Of a stretch of DNA of 64,000 nucleotides, positions 45,701-60,700 are shown piece by piece; within the stretch, counting starts at the first letter, position 1; every line of letters begins with the position of its first letter. Both the position numbers and the translations under genes were made by a program. Origin of the DNA: Heterobilharzia americana (lineage: Eukaryota; Platyhelminthes; Trematoda; Strigeidida; Schistosomatidae); the NCBI GenBank assembly GCA_944470555.2, contig OX104128.1, positions 63,743,257-63,807,256 on the forward strand. The letters run 5' to 3'. A model generated the notes under the pieces. That model did no database searches. It saw only the letters and a list, made by a program, of their open reading frames with translations, and had not been told where the DNA came from.

Positions 45701-48700
45701 TGGAGGTGAGATCGAAATTTAGACCGCGGACGGATTCGAACCGTTGACCATCGGGTTCCCGGTCCAATGCTCTACCAACTGAGACATGAGGTCCAATTTC
45801 TGGCCATATTTTTATTTCACTTCAATCACCAAAAGTTTTGCCCGACTACCAAGTGAATTCGTAACACGTAACTACCGCTTGATTATATTCACACTGGGTG
45901 CTTAGTCAAGACTTCTCATCCCAATTCAAATCATCACCCAGTACAAATAATAGTCTGCCAAACTACGGCTACCTCAAATAGTCAAATGGTAATCAATATA
46001 GTATTCCCCCTGTCTAATTCAGTTAGACTGGGATTTGGATCAGAAGTCCTGACTGAGCACCCAGTGTGAATACAATCAAGAGGGAATAAATCGTCAAGAA
46101 TTCAAATGGTTGTCAGGCAAAACCCTTGGTGACTGAACTGAAATAAAAATACGGCCAGAAATCGGACCACGTAGCTCAGTTTATAGAGCATTGGGCCGGG
46201 AACCCGATGGTCACTTGTTCAAATCCGGCTGCAATCCAAATTTTCATCTCACCTTCAATTATCACTCAATATAAATACTAGTCTACCAAACTACGGCTAT
46301 CTCAGATAGTCAACCTAGAACTATGGAATTCTTTAAAATTTCCATACTGAAATTCCCTTCGTTTATCCTTAATCCTGTTGGTTTAATTTTAGATCTGTTT
46401 GTTTATTCTCGGTTTCCTTTACACAATCTTATAAGAAGCCAAGGTCAATGGAACTAATATCGTGAAAAAACAACTCGTCTTGCAATAAAAACTAACATGA
46501 CTAGGTTAAAATGAAAATCTTCTCCAGTTTTTATGTCGTCTAGAATACAACCATACCATTTATGTCTATCTAGTAGGGTGGAATAGTAAGAGCATACGTT
46601 CCTTGAGGTGACCAGTTAGAAGTGAGATCATTGCACACTAATACTTTACAGGGAATATCTCATAAACAACCATCCTTTTAAAAATAAGAGAAACGGTTAA
46701 GTGTTTTGATTGAGATTGTATTTTGAAGTAGGTAGTGAGAAGTTTACTTCAGGTTCAGTAGTGAGAAGTAGAAGCTCCATTTTGACAGTTGAAGTTCACG
46801 AGTTACGGTTTTAGTATGAATATTAAGGGTGAAGAGATAAGATTTAGAGTAGCGAAAGTGAGCTAAAAGGTTTCCCATTCATTGTGACTATTAAAATTCT
46901 TTCTTTACTGTTTTGTAGTTGGAATAGTTTCTACGGCCTAGGATTGTAGTTTGGGATTATATTACGTACCACTGTTCTAAATCATAACCCTAATGACAGT
47001 TTACAATGTTTAGGCTTACTTCAATTCCAAGAAATGTAAACCAGAGGAAAATTTCATCAAATGAATAAATGTTGAGAAAGAGTTTGTGATATTTTGATTT
47101 ATCCCTGCTTGCACTTGATACGTTACTAATGATGATCATCGAAATTTCAGTATTGCTGCATAAACTGAGATTCTCAGGCTTGATATTACACAGAATAGTA
47201 GGTTTGCACTGCTGAGTTGTCTCAGGCTAGAACGAAATAGTCGTCCCAGAATTTTTGTGGTTCAATAACTAATGTAAATCTCTTCGACGATTACCACTTT
47301 TGTTATACTTTTTATTGGGAGTCAGCATGATTGAAGGTCATTCTAAGCATCTCCTAAGAAAACCATGATTCACCTAGTGTCAGTACTCAAAAGAAGTACT
47401 AGGCTAGAGGGAATAATACTGAACAACCCTTAGGTGACATTCTTCCATGATAACACTTAAATGTTAGATTAAACTGCAAGAATTCTGGTGTAAATTTGAT
47501 GGCCAGTGTTATGTAAACTTCTTAACTTTAATGCAGTAAATGACTTAGATGTAATTTTGAGATACAAAAAGAAACATCATCTTTGTTACGTCTAACTCAT
47601 GTTGGGTTAACCAAAATTTCTTGAATATGGTAGAAATATTCAGAGTCTCCTATTGTATATTTCTCTAACTAATGTTGACTGTCTAATATTAGACGAAATG
47701 TTACATTAAACTCCATGAAATACTAAGTACAAAACATATCAATGTATACTTTCTCCGGGGTTTTTGAACGTTTATCTGCAGTGAAATTCAAGATATATAA
47801 ACTCTTAAATAAGAAAAAGCCAAACGGAAATGGTACGCACCAGACCACGATGGCATGATTCTTGATTGTGGTGGACTGGATTAGACTGGATCATGCAACA
47901 AACCGTGAGGGGCGAGAAGACGAGCATATGCTGTTTCACCGATGAAAATACCCTAGAGGATTAAGATTTCGCCAATCATGATTTATGTCTGTTTTATATC
48001 GAAAAAACTCGAAGATCTTCAGGCTACAACCAAGAACTTACCACAAGAGGTAGGGCAGAGAAGACAGGACTTCCTTCAGGTGGACGGAGAGAAGACAGAG
48101 GTGATGAGGGTACCCAACCAACCAACAACAACAAGCATCAATTACCATCAACGGGAGAAACCTAAAAGAAGTTGTCTCTTTCACCTATCTACCTACCTAC
48201 CTAGTCAGCACAGTTTCAACTACAGGTGGCACAGGCACAGATGAGGATATCAAAGCCTGGATCGGAAAGACACCAACACAGGCCTTCCGGCATTAAGCGT
48301 GAACAAGATCCGAATTTTCAACACTAAGTTAGTCAAGTCAGTGCTTCCATGTGATGGTTGAGAGACGGCGCGTTACGAAAAGCACTTCCAACAAACCACA
48401 GACAACATATATCAACAGTTGCCTACCCTCGGTGCTGAAGGTCAGATGACCAGTAAGAATAAGCAACAAGGAATTCACTCTGGCAACGAACCAACGAAAA
48501 ACCCATCGCCCAACAAGTGGAAATGGATTGGACATACACTGAGATCGTTTGGGGACATCACACACCAAGCCCTAGAGTGGAACCCCTATTGGAAACTACG
48601 AGTTGCGTGTCCGATGGTGAAATGAAAGGAATCGTGTGAGGAAGAAATGAGAGCTTATTGACAGTCGTGGAGCGAGATTCAAAAGACTGCAGAGAATAGA

Positions 48701-51700
48701 GTGAAATGGCGACGTGCTACTGAAGCCCTAAGTCCCACTAGGAACCTAAGGGATAAATAACAATAATAGCAATTTGCACTTCAAACCAACGATTATGTTA
48801 GATTGCTCTATGGAAACGTGAGGTTGTCGTTATGGGAATTTAGTCATTATTAGTGCAGAGTATTTTCACGCTGTTAAATTAAATCGACTAAATCGATAGT
48901 TATTCATCAGTATGTGGACTTCATTTTCATATGCCTTGACCCTTTTGTCATTTATTTATATGGTAAAATTACTTGATGATGAACCCTGTTAGAACAAATT
49001 TCAAACTTACGTTTAGGCTTATTCCGTACTCGTCATATGGATGTACCCATATTTACGTTGATACTACCACTAGGACACAAGCCCTTACACCAAATGTCTT
49101 AAACATCAAAGCCATGCTCATAAGTTATCCAATTTTTGATATTTACTAATTATGTGTTAAGTATTAGCTACCAGTTGGTATGCACTAAGAAGACCACTCG
49201 GAGACATAACACACTAGGCCAGGCACTCAAGTGGAACCCGGATGGGAAACAACGAGTTGGGCGTCTCAGCTGAGGGTGACATGGAGGAGATCGTATGAGG
49301 AAGAAATGAAAGCTTGTAGGCTGTCGTGGTGTCAGGTTGAAAAGATTGCAGAGAACAGAATGAAATGAAGATGTGCTACTGAAGCCTTATGTTCCATTAG
49401 GAACCCAAGGGACAAACAATAATAATAATCTACCAGTTGAAGGTCATGATCTTGCCACTTTTATTCCACTGAAAAGAATAAATGAAACCAATGATTTACC
49501 TAGAAATGTACAAAAAAGAAATAATTAAAGCTTACTTTCAAATTAAATGTCTCAATTAATGCTGTTTCATGTAACGCTAGTGTATTACCAACACTGCGTA
49601 CTTCTAAACCTTCAGTAGTCATACCAACACCAAGTTCTGGATGGTCTCTAATACCACGTTCAATTACATCAGCAATATATTTCAATGATGGAGCATATTG
49701 TTTCATTTGATAATAACATAAAGCCATATTATAAGCTAAAGTTGGTTGAAATCCAGTCATCTTTAGACAAAAAAAGTGTAAAATAGTAATACATAAAAAT
49801 TTAGTTATTAATATAATAATAATTTCAGTAGGTAGTATATTAAGTGAAGTATAGTGAAAAGCATCTCTACTAACATATCTAAGCATTAATTTCCGTTCCT
49901 AAACTTCTAGTTCACATTAATTTTCCATTCAGATTTGATCAGTAATCAGTGACCTTCTGAGTTAGCATTCTACTCCAGTTTCATGATACGAGAGCCTCTT
50001 TCATTAAACCTCTGCTAGAAACACTACTAATCAGTCAATGTATAGTGATCAACATTGTATTGCTTTATAATAACTGCTGATTAAATTTTGTTATTAAAAG
50101 CCGCTATGTAATGTATGAACACCATGAAACTGTCTTTTGGTTCAGTTACTATGAACCAAATTGAAAAAAATTTCAGTTAACTATAAGAACTAGACAATAT
50201 ATAATACCAAGTGACAGTTTGGTTTGCTCCATGCACTCCTACATAGGGTTATTCATGAGTCGGAAAGTTAAGTTGTAGTATATCTGGACATGGTAGTGAA
50301 CAATGCGATTTCGAACTGTTAGATGATGATGCAAACATACCTACTCAATAACAACAGTAAGTATACAGACTTATTTAGCTGAAGTTTTTTCATGGCTGGT
50401 TACAGTCGTTCATAACTCTGAGTCATGTAAACCGCTAATAATGATTTGATCTATTAGTTTCCAGTTTTCGATGAGACATATAGTATACAAATTTGAGGTA
50501 ATAAGGATTTTATCACATATGTATTTGTTGGTTACAGCGTATACTACTTAATCAAGTTTTTCAACTGCCCAACTGTGAGACTTGTTAACGTGAATCGTTT
50601 GCAAATCCATCATCCTATACTGGAACATGTAAATCCACTAGCCAGTATTAGGTGACCTGAACAAGTCCTATCTGTGGGCTAAATTTATCCCGGTACACCA
50701 CTGATAAGCTTGCACCAAAACGAGCGAAACAGCCGTCCGCTGTTTAGATCACTTTGATCTGACTGGCGAAATATACAGATAAGTCTAAGTAGTTTCTAAC
50801 CAATCATATCGTTCAGTCGTATTTCTCACTACCATGAAAGCATTCAAATTTGTCTGTACAAAACCATAGTGAATGAAATGTTGAAAGGTTTGTAGGTATA
50901 ATTTCTTATTTACTGGCAAAACTTTTCAATAGGATTGGTTTGTTGCATGTAAAAGCCTAAGTCACCTTGTATTGGAAACAGGAAGAGGTCAATTTTCAAA
51001 CTCAGCTATTCGGAACAGCTGTGTTTGTTAGGTTAATGTTTACCTTTTGATAGATGATAACTAAATTAAAAAAAAAAGAATCACAGAAGAAACTGGACAA
51101 CCTGACTTAGGATTACTGGAGAGATTCTTTACTAATTTCCAGCGAATTCTCCATTCCTTTATTTTAAACGTAGAATAGCATGCATTCAATCTCGCCTGGT
51201 TAACTAGTTCACTAGTTACTAGCCGGTTCTAAGCCCGGATAAACAGGGAAGGTTGGGCATAAGGCTAGTAACCCTACACCGGAAAACCAATCTAACCCCT
51301 AAAACAAACTTCAAAGCACAAAGAAATTATAAAAAATAAAAACAAACTTATTCCTCAAGGGAATCGGAGAGACAAAATGACGCCAGTTGGTGAAAGCCGT
51401 TGCGAAGACAATTGAACGATGTGTCTTCTCTTCTCTCGATAAAAGCAAAAGTAAACATGGGGACATGAAGTGTCCAAACAACGTATCAACCTAACAAGGC
51501 TGCCCAAATTGCAAAGGAGATGAGAAAGTATATCATAGAAGTGCTAGGCTGGGAATCTGCGAAAGTAGGTGGAATGCAAGTGGGCTCTCCAAACTGTCAA
51601 CAGGAGAGGAGAGTCAATAATCAACTCTGGTCACCCAGATGACAACCACGAGCACATGGAGGAAGTGGCTATCATGATGTCTCCTATGACATCGAGGGCT

Positions 51701-54700
51701 GTCATACAGTGGGAAACAATCTCCTCCTCCGGGATCGGCATCATGACAGTAAGTTGGATTCAACTCGAAATTAAAGAAAGTCACAATCATACAATATTAC
51801 ACTACGCACCTACAAATAATGAAGATTAAAAGAAGAAGGGAGAATTCTACAGACAACTGCAATTGGTAGCGGACAAGACTCCACCCCAGATGGCGACATC
51901 AAAATTTTAGTGGGTGGGGTGACATGAACGCCAAACTGAAAGCGGACAACACAGGTAGAGAATCAACCATGGGTGGAGAAGCACTCGGTGAAATGAATGA
52001 GAATGGAGAACTGTTTGCAGATTTCTGCGTATTTAGCTATTTGATGATTGGAGGCAGTATGTACAAACACAAGGATATCCACAAAGCGAACGACATGGGT
52101 TTCATTTCACCAGATGGGCACACTACACTAAACATCACACCGACTTCATCTCAATCTGAAGAAGGTGGAGACACAGCCAGCCTACTGGACACAAGATCCC
52201 GAAGAGGAGCAAATGTAGGTTCACACTAATCACTATCTACTGCAAGGAACCTACCTACAAAATCAAGTTGGAAGCCTTCAAAGAAGTTGGTGATAGACGA
52301 CCACAGTTCAAGTTCAACACCCAGAACACAAACTGAAGAATGAAACTACAAAGGACATCTTCATGTCAGTCAGTCGTCAGGACAAAATGGGGGACATTCA
52401 GCAACATTCGTGAAGAAACCTGTGTTGAAGAACACTGGAACTCTCTGAAAGAGATGCAGAATGAAACTTGCATAACCGAGTTAGGAATGAAGAAGAAAGA
52501 AGACAAGGAATGGATCTTCACGGACACATGGGAGCTGATAGAGCAGCAAGAGGAAGATGAACCGGTGCAGTGCGGTGCAGGCATGAACAACGAAAAGAGG
52601 AACTGAATACAACGTATCAAACACCACACTGGACAAAGAAGTGAAGAAGAGTGCGAACAGAGACAAAAGACACTTCGACGACACACTTGCAAGTGAAGCA
52701 GAACAGGCTGCAGGTAGGAGAGACAGAGATCTGACAACAATGTATCAAATAACCAAAATACTATCGGAGAAGAGATCAACGCAGATGAAACCAATGAAAG
52801 ATAGTGGGGGAAACCTAGCTACCAAAGAGAAGAAACAAAGGAAACAATGGGCAGACTACTTCACAAAACTCTTAGATCGACCACCACCACCACCACCACC
52901 ACCACCACCTGAAAACTCGTCCAGATATACCACCAACAACGGCAGAACTACCAGTGAACACAAGTCCTCCGACAAAAGCAGAAGTCCTGAACGCCATAAA
53001 GCTGCTGAAATCCGGGAAAGCAGCAGCATCAGATGGAATGCCACCAGAAGCACTGAAAGCAGGCGCAGAGGCAACAGCAGACATGCTCAAACCACTACTA
53101 CAGAAGGTTTGGAAGTAAGAGAAGGAACCCATCTATTGGTTGGAAGAAGGGTTACCTTGTCAAACTCCCAAACAAGGGTGGGCGACCTAGGTCTTTGCAA
53201 GAACTGGCGAGGAATTATGCTCCACACCTGTCCACACCAGGCAAAAATTAGGCCGCATCATCCTAGATAGACTAAACAATGCTCGGGATTCAAAATTGTG
53301 ACCGGAACAGGCTGGATGCCTGGCTTCAGGATGAACAAATCATGTGCAGATCAAATTGCAAAGCTACCCTACGCATCATCATACAACACAGCATAGAATG
53401 GCAGTCAACTCTCTACATAAACTTCATCGACTTTGAAAAGGCCTTCAATAGTGTCGACCAAGAAGTAATTTGGAAACCAATTCAACACTGCGATTTTACT
53501 GACACAAATCTTTATCAATCTCGTTCAACAGCTAGATAAAGACGTTACATGCCAAGTGATTCACAATGGAAAGCTCAGTGATGCCTTTGAAGTGAAGACA
53601 GGATTAAGACAAGGCTGTCTACTATACCCATGATCTTCCTGATTATAGTGGACTAAATCATGTAACAAACTGTGAGGAGCGAGAAGAGGTGGATACGCTG
53701 GACTGGGGAAAAGAACCTAGAAGATTTGGATTTCGCCGATGATGATTTATGTCTAATGTCGCACAAGCTCGGAGATCTACAGGCAAAAACCAACAAGTTG
53801 ACAGAAGAGGCAGGGCAGCGAAGACAGGACTCCTTCAGATGGACGTAGAGAAGACAGAGGTGATGAGGTACCCAACCGACAACAGCATTAACAACAACAA
53901 GCACCAATCACCATCAACGGCAGAAACCTAAAGGAAGTTGTCTGTTTCACCTATCTACCTACCTAGGCAGTACCGTTTCAACTACAGGCGACACAGGCCC
54001 AGATGAGGACATCAAAGCCGGGATCGGAAAGACGGCAAGACAGGCCTTCTGCATTAACCTGAAATCAGTGTGGAGATGTATTGAACTGCACTGCACTCAG
54101 CATAAAGCGTGAACAAGATCCAGATTTTAAACATCAACGTCAAGGCAGTGCTTCTATATGGTTCAGAAACTTGGCGCGTTACGAAAAGCATTTCCAACAA
54201 ACTACAGACGAACCGACCAAGAACTCATCTCCCTACAAATATGCAGAAGAAAGTGGAGACGGACTGGGTATACACTGCGAAAACCATTCGGAGACATCAT
54301 GTGCCAGACCAGGTCCTCGAGGGGAATCCAAAGCGTCAACGACGATTTGTACATTCTTGCTAAGGGTGACATGGAGGAGATCATGTGAGGAAGAAATGAA
54401 AGCTTCTGGACAGTTGTGGAGCCAGGTTCAAAAGACTGCAGAGAACGGAGTGCAATGGAGACGTGCTACTGAAGCCTTATGTTCCACTAGGAACCCATGG
54501 GAAAAATAACAATAATAAGCATGCATTCAACCAAGTCCTATCATCTTAAATGTGACTGATAAAAAGTATTCATGCAATGTAAAAGAACACAAGTATGAAA
54601 TCTTCACCTTCAGAATTTTCATCAAATGATAATCTACTTTCAACTGATAATAAGAGACCAACAGTCAACTGGGACATGATCAGAATGCATCTACACCCAA

Positions 54701-57700
54701 TTGAACCTTACTCATTAGAGCAAAACTCTATTTAAAGGGTATCTGGCTGTCACTTCAGTGAGTGAGTACTAATCCAATAAATCCATACAATGGAATTACA
54801 CCATAACTACCAATTTTCATGATCTTACAGTGAGATTCATTAGTCAAAATAATATCAGATGACTTTTACAAATCATTAAAAATTCAAGTAAAAATTATTT
54901 TGCAAATCTAAAGAGTTACCTACTTGCATAGCTTGTTGAAAATGTTGACATGCCTTTTGATAATCACCTTCACGGTATAACAGACAACCAAGATTAACAA
55001 TTGAATCAACATCACCAGAGAAATTTTGTTCAACTAAACTTCGTGAACCAGCCAAATCTCCTTCACCATAACGTATAGCAGCTTGTAATTTAGTGAGTTT
55101 TTCTCTAAAGTCTGGATTGTCGATTTGAGCTGCAGCCTTTTAAAGATTTGAAAATAAAAATCAAAATATTCCTGAGATCTGTAAAGAATAGGAAGATGAT
55201 TTTAATGTATACCATAGATCAGATTGTTTGATAGTTAAAGTTTCAGTCTGAAAGTTATTTCTAGGGTGATATGACAAATGTCATTCAGTTGATTATAAGC
55301 ATGAACCTTGAAGTCTATTACAGCAAGCAATAAGAAACAGTCAATCAAAAGTTTGTAATTCTTTCTGTTTTGCAGTGAAATAAAACGGTTCATTCCCCGT
55401 TAAATCGATCCATATGGAAAGCAACCGGTAATTTTTCCTAACTTGAAAACGATATTCCATAATCATTAGGTTGGTAACTTTTGTCTTATTGTAATGTTTG
55501 AAATGGAATGCTGAAAAAGTAACTTGTTTTCGTAGAAACTCTACCCTTAACTCGTGCAGTTACTTAGGCACATACAGGCAATTGTGAGAGCTAGAGACGA
55601 CAACCAGTGATGTTTCAAGGGGATGCTCACTTTAATCACCTATTTTCAGCTGTTTTACCACTACACGTATGACTCATTTCACCTTCAACTTCTCTAGGGT
55701 TTGTCTTCTGCTGAAAGATTCCATAAGTGAAGGAGATATTGAGATGATGCAAAGACTTTGGAAGTTCCAAAGTAGATATTTAAGAATGCTTTACATACGT
55801 TCTATATCTTTTAAATGTTATGAATCAAATAATGTTTTCTGTAGCACAATTTTAAATCAAGGAGTTGTGAATGATAATATTTTCCAATTTATAGTGACCA
55901 GACTGAAACCGCAAATCAAGACTGTGATAATATAATGTGTTCTAAGTTTCTTCTATCGAATACTCGTCAATCGGAAAGAAAATTGAAACAGGATAAAAGT
56001 TTATGGTTTCAGTGGTATTTCTTTACATCATGAGTCAGATGATGGAATGTCTTACCGCGACATATCGTCATACCTCCCTCAGTCGCATGGTCTACCACGC
56101 ATGTACTCAGGTAGTCACCAACCTCACTAGCCCCCAACTCTCTCCTAACTACCACTCACTATCTCCCTCCTTAATACACCCACATTACCTACTAATTCTT
56201 CTGTAAGAACCAAACCCACGCTACCATTGACACAATTCCAAAATAATTTTTTTTTGTTCTTATTTCTCTTTTTCACCCCCTCCTTTTCTTCTCCTTCCCT
56301 TCTTTTCCCTTTTCTCTTCCCTTATTAATATTCTCCTCCTTTCTTTCTCTTCTTCTCTCTTCATTCTTTTACCACTATCTTACTATTCTCTTTCAGGTAC
56401 CTACACAGACAGGGGTCGCGGCAGTTCCCTAAACTTCCCAGCAACCCGTAGCTCCCCAATCACTCTACAAATTACAACTTACTAACCCACAAAACATCCA
56501 CCTCACCGAAGCTAAAAGCAAGAAAGCAGAGAGGATTTCCTCGTCCACTGCAGGAGTGAACCGAACAACTCGAACCGAGCCCTAAGAACTAGACGCGAGA
56601 GATCAAAAACTATCAGTTTTCTACGCTCGCACTATCAATATTGGATATTGGATAGATGAAAATGGTTCACAGCAATGAACTAATCGAAAAAGGAACAGGG
56701 AGACAAACAGATGGATAGATATGTATGTAGACAAATCAACAGTAAGTGGAATGCAAAAACTGTTTTACTGAAATATTTTAAGTTGGTTTCCAACATGGAG
56801 TGACATCCCCACCAACTCGGAGATTCAATGGGAATATTTTATCGTATATTTTCTAAGAAAATGAATTCCATAACAAATGGTATATCGGACTATTATAGAT
56901 ACGTAGTAAAATACTTAATAATTTGAGGCAAAAACAGGCTAATATTTCTCCATCTCTACACACATTCTTGTTTAATTTTCTACCAATATCATGTCGCTTT
57001 ACATAATGATTAAATGTCAATGAAGGTTGATAGATGATGTATTTGCAATATTCTGTGTAAGATAGTAAAGTAGTATAAAAAAAATGTGATAACCTTTGTT
57101 GTGTAAATGGTATTGAACTTCACTGTTGTGCTGTTATTGACAGGTAAAGACTAGACTGTGCTAAATACGAAACGTGATACAGTAGTCTGTGTTCAACATT
57201 CTACATTTCTAGAGAGTACATAAAAGTTTTAACCAACTGACAATTAAATCGTTGAATAGTTTTGTCTAGATATATAAGGAATTTGTTTATTTTTCTCTTA
57301 CATCATGTCAAGTCACAAAGAAATGAATGACAACTGTGTAAATTAGTTAGTGAGAGGCAATCGGTAGAAAGCCTTAAACCCAAGCTTCATACTTGTTGAC
57401 ACTCTGAATGTAGGAACTTCACTTTACAGCCAGCTAATTCACTAACTTTTTTATATCTGATTAACAGAAGCTTATATCTGATATCAGTACTATGTAGTTA
57501 GTTGTTCAATGAGATTTAACTAATTAGACAACGATCTATTTGTAAAATTTTCACTTCTTCCAACTCATTGCAGAATGTCATTGATTGTCATATGATAGAG
57601 TAGAATCTACTCCTCAGCCAAGAAAAATGCAGGATTTATACGAGGTAACCAGAAGTGGAGATAGAGAAAAATACAAAGGACAGAAATGAAGATGGATACT

Positions 57701-60700
57701 TAAAACGAATAACTGTACTTTCATAGTTGTCTCAGTCATTTGCAAATCAAGTTACTCTTAATATCACCTTTTTTCATATAAACCAAAATGTTTCCACTGA
57801 GTTGCTCAACCGTTAACTGGAAAAGGCTGTTTTATAGACAATGTGAATTCCTTAGATTTTGATTAATGCTGTTGTGCATCAGCACACAGACACTGACAAA
57901 ATCAACATAGAATCTTACACACACACAAGTGCATCGGCTCAAGATACTACAGTTCACTGTATTAAACAAAGAATAGGTAGATAGAAAAAGAATGATATCA
58001 AAGTAGATAAAGTAGTTTAAGAGAATAAACAATCCAAAGATAAAGGTTAATGCAAATATTCAAGCTTTAGAAGACGTCAAAGAGTGAATATATCTACGCT
58101 GTTGTGACCCATTTTCAACCATGTCACCCAGAGTTCCTCAACCACTGTTTCCTTTCATATCGAGGACCCCAACCAGGCAGTGTAAATCTCCCCATACGGT
58201 CCAAACCAAAGTTTAGGGACTTCATCAACTGGTGCAACGTCTTGGTTTTGCCACCCTCAATCCTCTTCCAACCTAGCCCAACTTTCCTTAGCATTGCATG
58301 TAGAGGTAACCAATGGATTGACATGTGCAGTACACTTCCAAGCTACCTCGGTCTATGGAGGTTCATAACCTCATCAATGGACTTGCCTCTCCTCCCTAGT
58401 ACTCTTCACCTGACCTCAACATTCCGCACATGGTGGTTCTACTGAACACGAGAAATGTTACGAAAAAACTATGATTAAAACCCAGTAATCGTTCCTTGGC
58501 TTCTACTTCTAGTGACCATTCATAATCAGTATAGATATAGGAAACTGTGGAACACTGAACTCCGACCTAGTGTTTGAATACTTAACGCATTTAACGTGAA
58601 AGCTGAAGGTCCTGAGTTCGATCCCTGGCCGGGTTGTGGGTGCATGTTGTTGAGGAGTTCCATACTATGACGAAACAGCTGTCCAGTGCTACCAGCTTCT
58701 AAATGGTTCTTCAACTCATATCAATCCCGAATAAATACTACCTTAAGAATTCTGTTTGTTTTCGTGTGTCGATGTCATCGTCAATGTTTGTTAGTACCTT
58801 CTGCTGAACACTCGCTATTATACGACCTACATGCTTCCTGTTAGAAAGACAACGAAGATCTCTTAAATTAGCCCTATGTACTTATATCTTCTCTTGAATG
58901 TCCTGAATTCTTCACTTTTCTCTTTCTTGATATCTCTGGGATAAGACTGCTCATAGTGAACACTGAGAGAATTTGAAATGAAGTAGCCTACACGAAAATC
59001 CATGCGAAACATTTTCCTTGACAATCTGTAACCTGTGAAATTACAATTTTTCAGACAGAAGTTGAACATAAATCTTGGGACCAATGAAACTGACAGAAAG
59101 TATTCCAGGTACATATGTGGGATGAGTTGTCTCTTTTTAAGTCATGTCTAACGATGTCTTCATTAGTCAAAGTTGTTTCATGGCTTTAAACAAAACTATA
59201 ATTCTGTTCATTGTCATCAAGTTATAATTGAGTCTATGCTATTGTAACTCTGTTGGTGAGCGCAGGTATTTAATACCGTGTGATACAGGTAGTGTGAACT
59301 GCTCGGTGAAACTGTTTGGTGTACTGCTTTTGAAAATGCATGAAATACACCTACTGCAACTAAAATTTCCGTGCGGGATAATTTAATTCACCAATTAATT
59401 CTGAAAACATCACAATATGCTTCCGAAGAAACAAAAACAAAACAGTTAATTGAAGCCGAAGCTAAAGTCACATATCCTAATAAATTATTTACCAATAAAA
59501 CCTAATGGACACAGCTTAAAAGTAACAGGCAATGACATCCAATAGAATAAAATCTGTAGGTACCGATTTTAGTGATATGTTTAGAATAATGTGCACTTTG
59601 GATATGGAAAAACCAAGAGGACTAGATGACCTGCACGATGGGTTTCTCAAAGATCTTGGACCCTACGTAGGTGGCCCATTGAGTGCCATATTTAGACTGC
59701 CACTCAAGTTAGGTTCACTCTCATTCAACCGGAAGGAAATCGTAGTCACATCCATCCACAAGCGAGGTTCTAGGAGAAACCCATCAATTTAAAAACCAAT
59801 AAGCCTGACTATTATTGTAACAAAGGTAATCCAGAAAGCCATTATGGTTTTCCCTTGGAAGCAAAACTTTATAGTCCTGTTTGCAATAAGGCTTTTGCAG
59901 AAGTTTCCCCTGTTTGACAGAACTTATCACAATCAGAGAAAGTTGAGTTGATTCCAAGAATGATAAGATACTCTTATATGTCATATTCATGAACAGTAGT
60001 AAGGCATTCCGGATCGCTCATGAAACTGAAAAATTTGGGAATCACTGACAACCTACTTGTACGGAATCGAGAGTTCCTTTTTGGTAGGAGATAAAGAATA
60101 AGTGGCAATTCCCAACCTTTCTATTGGAAGTTGGTAGAGAGTGGAGGGCCGAAAAGTACAGTCCTAGATTCCCTGCTATTTCCCCTATACACAAATGAAC
60201 TGCAGAATATCACGTAATCGTAAATGGTTCTCTCTACTGATGATGCAAAATTTTGGCGGTAAATTAAGAATGACGGAAATGTACGTACGCTTCAGACAGA
60301 CCTAAACAGTTTCTAACCTGGTTATAGAAACGGCTAATGCATATCAGTTCACTTGTGTGAGTATGCATTTGAGAAACGCAGACGACAATACCTATGATAT
60401 TGTTAAGACTCCTCCACCCTACGTTTGACCAATAATGTCGTAGGAGTTACAGTTAGTCACAATCTGAAGAAAACAACGCGTTGTCCTTTGGTCTTTACTC
60501 AGATTTTAGGCATAATTTAAGCATTACGGAGAAAGTTCATCAAAGTGATCAATGGTGTGTCCATCGCCTGATACACATCCTTTGATAGACATAAACTGGA
60601 AGACTATGAATAATAGGTGACTCAGACCTTCTTTAAGAAGTTCAGATGGTGGTTACTTATATTATTTCTATGATGATTATCCTGAACTACGAAAGACGAC

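Noticed and set aside
47206..47252. Hammerhead ribozyme
   Set aside because: CTGAGTTG in place of CTGANGA and GAAAT in place of GAAAC; the stems are poor.
52366..53132. Long minus-strand open frames with serine- and glycine-rich translations
   Set aside because: They are antisense to the RTE coding sequence; the same shadows appear opposite other RTE copies.
55669..55935. 88-codon plus-strand open frame
   Set aside because: No homology recognised and no supporting context.
58104..58445. 113-codon plus-strand open frame
   Set aside because: Lies within a repeat family whose other two copies do not keep the frame.
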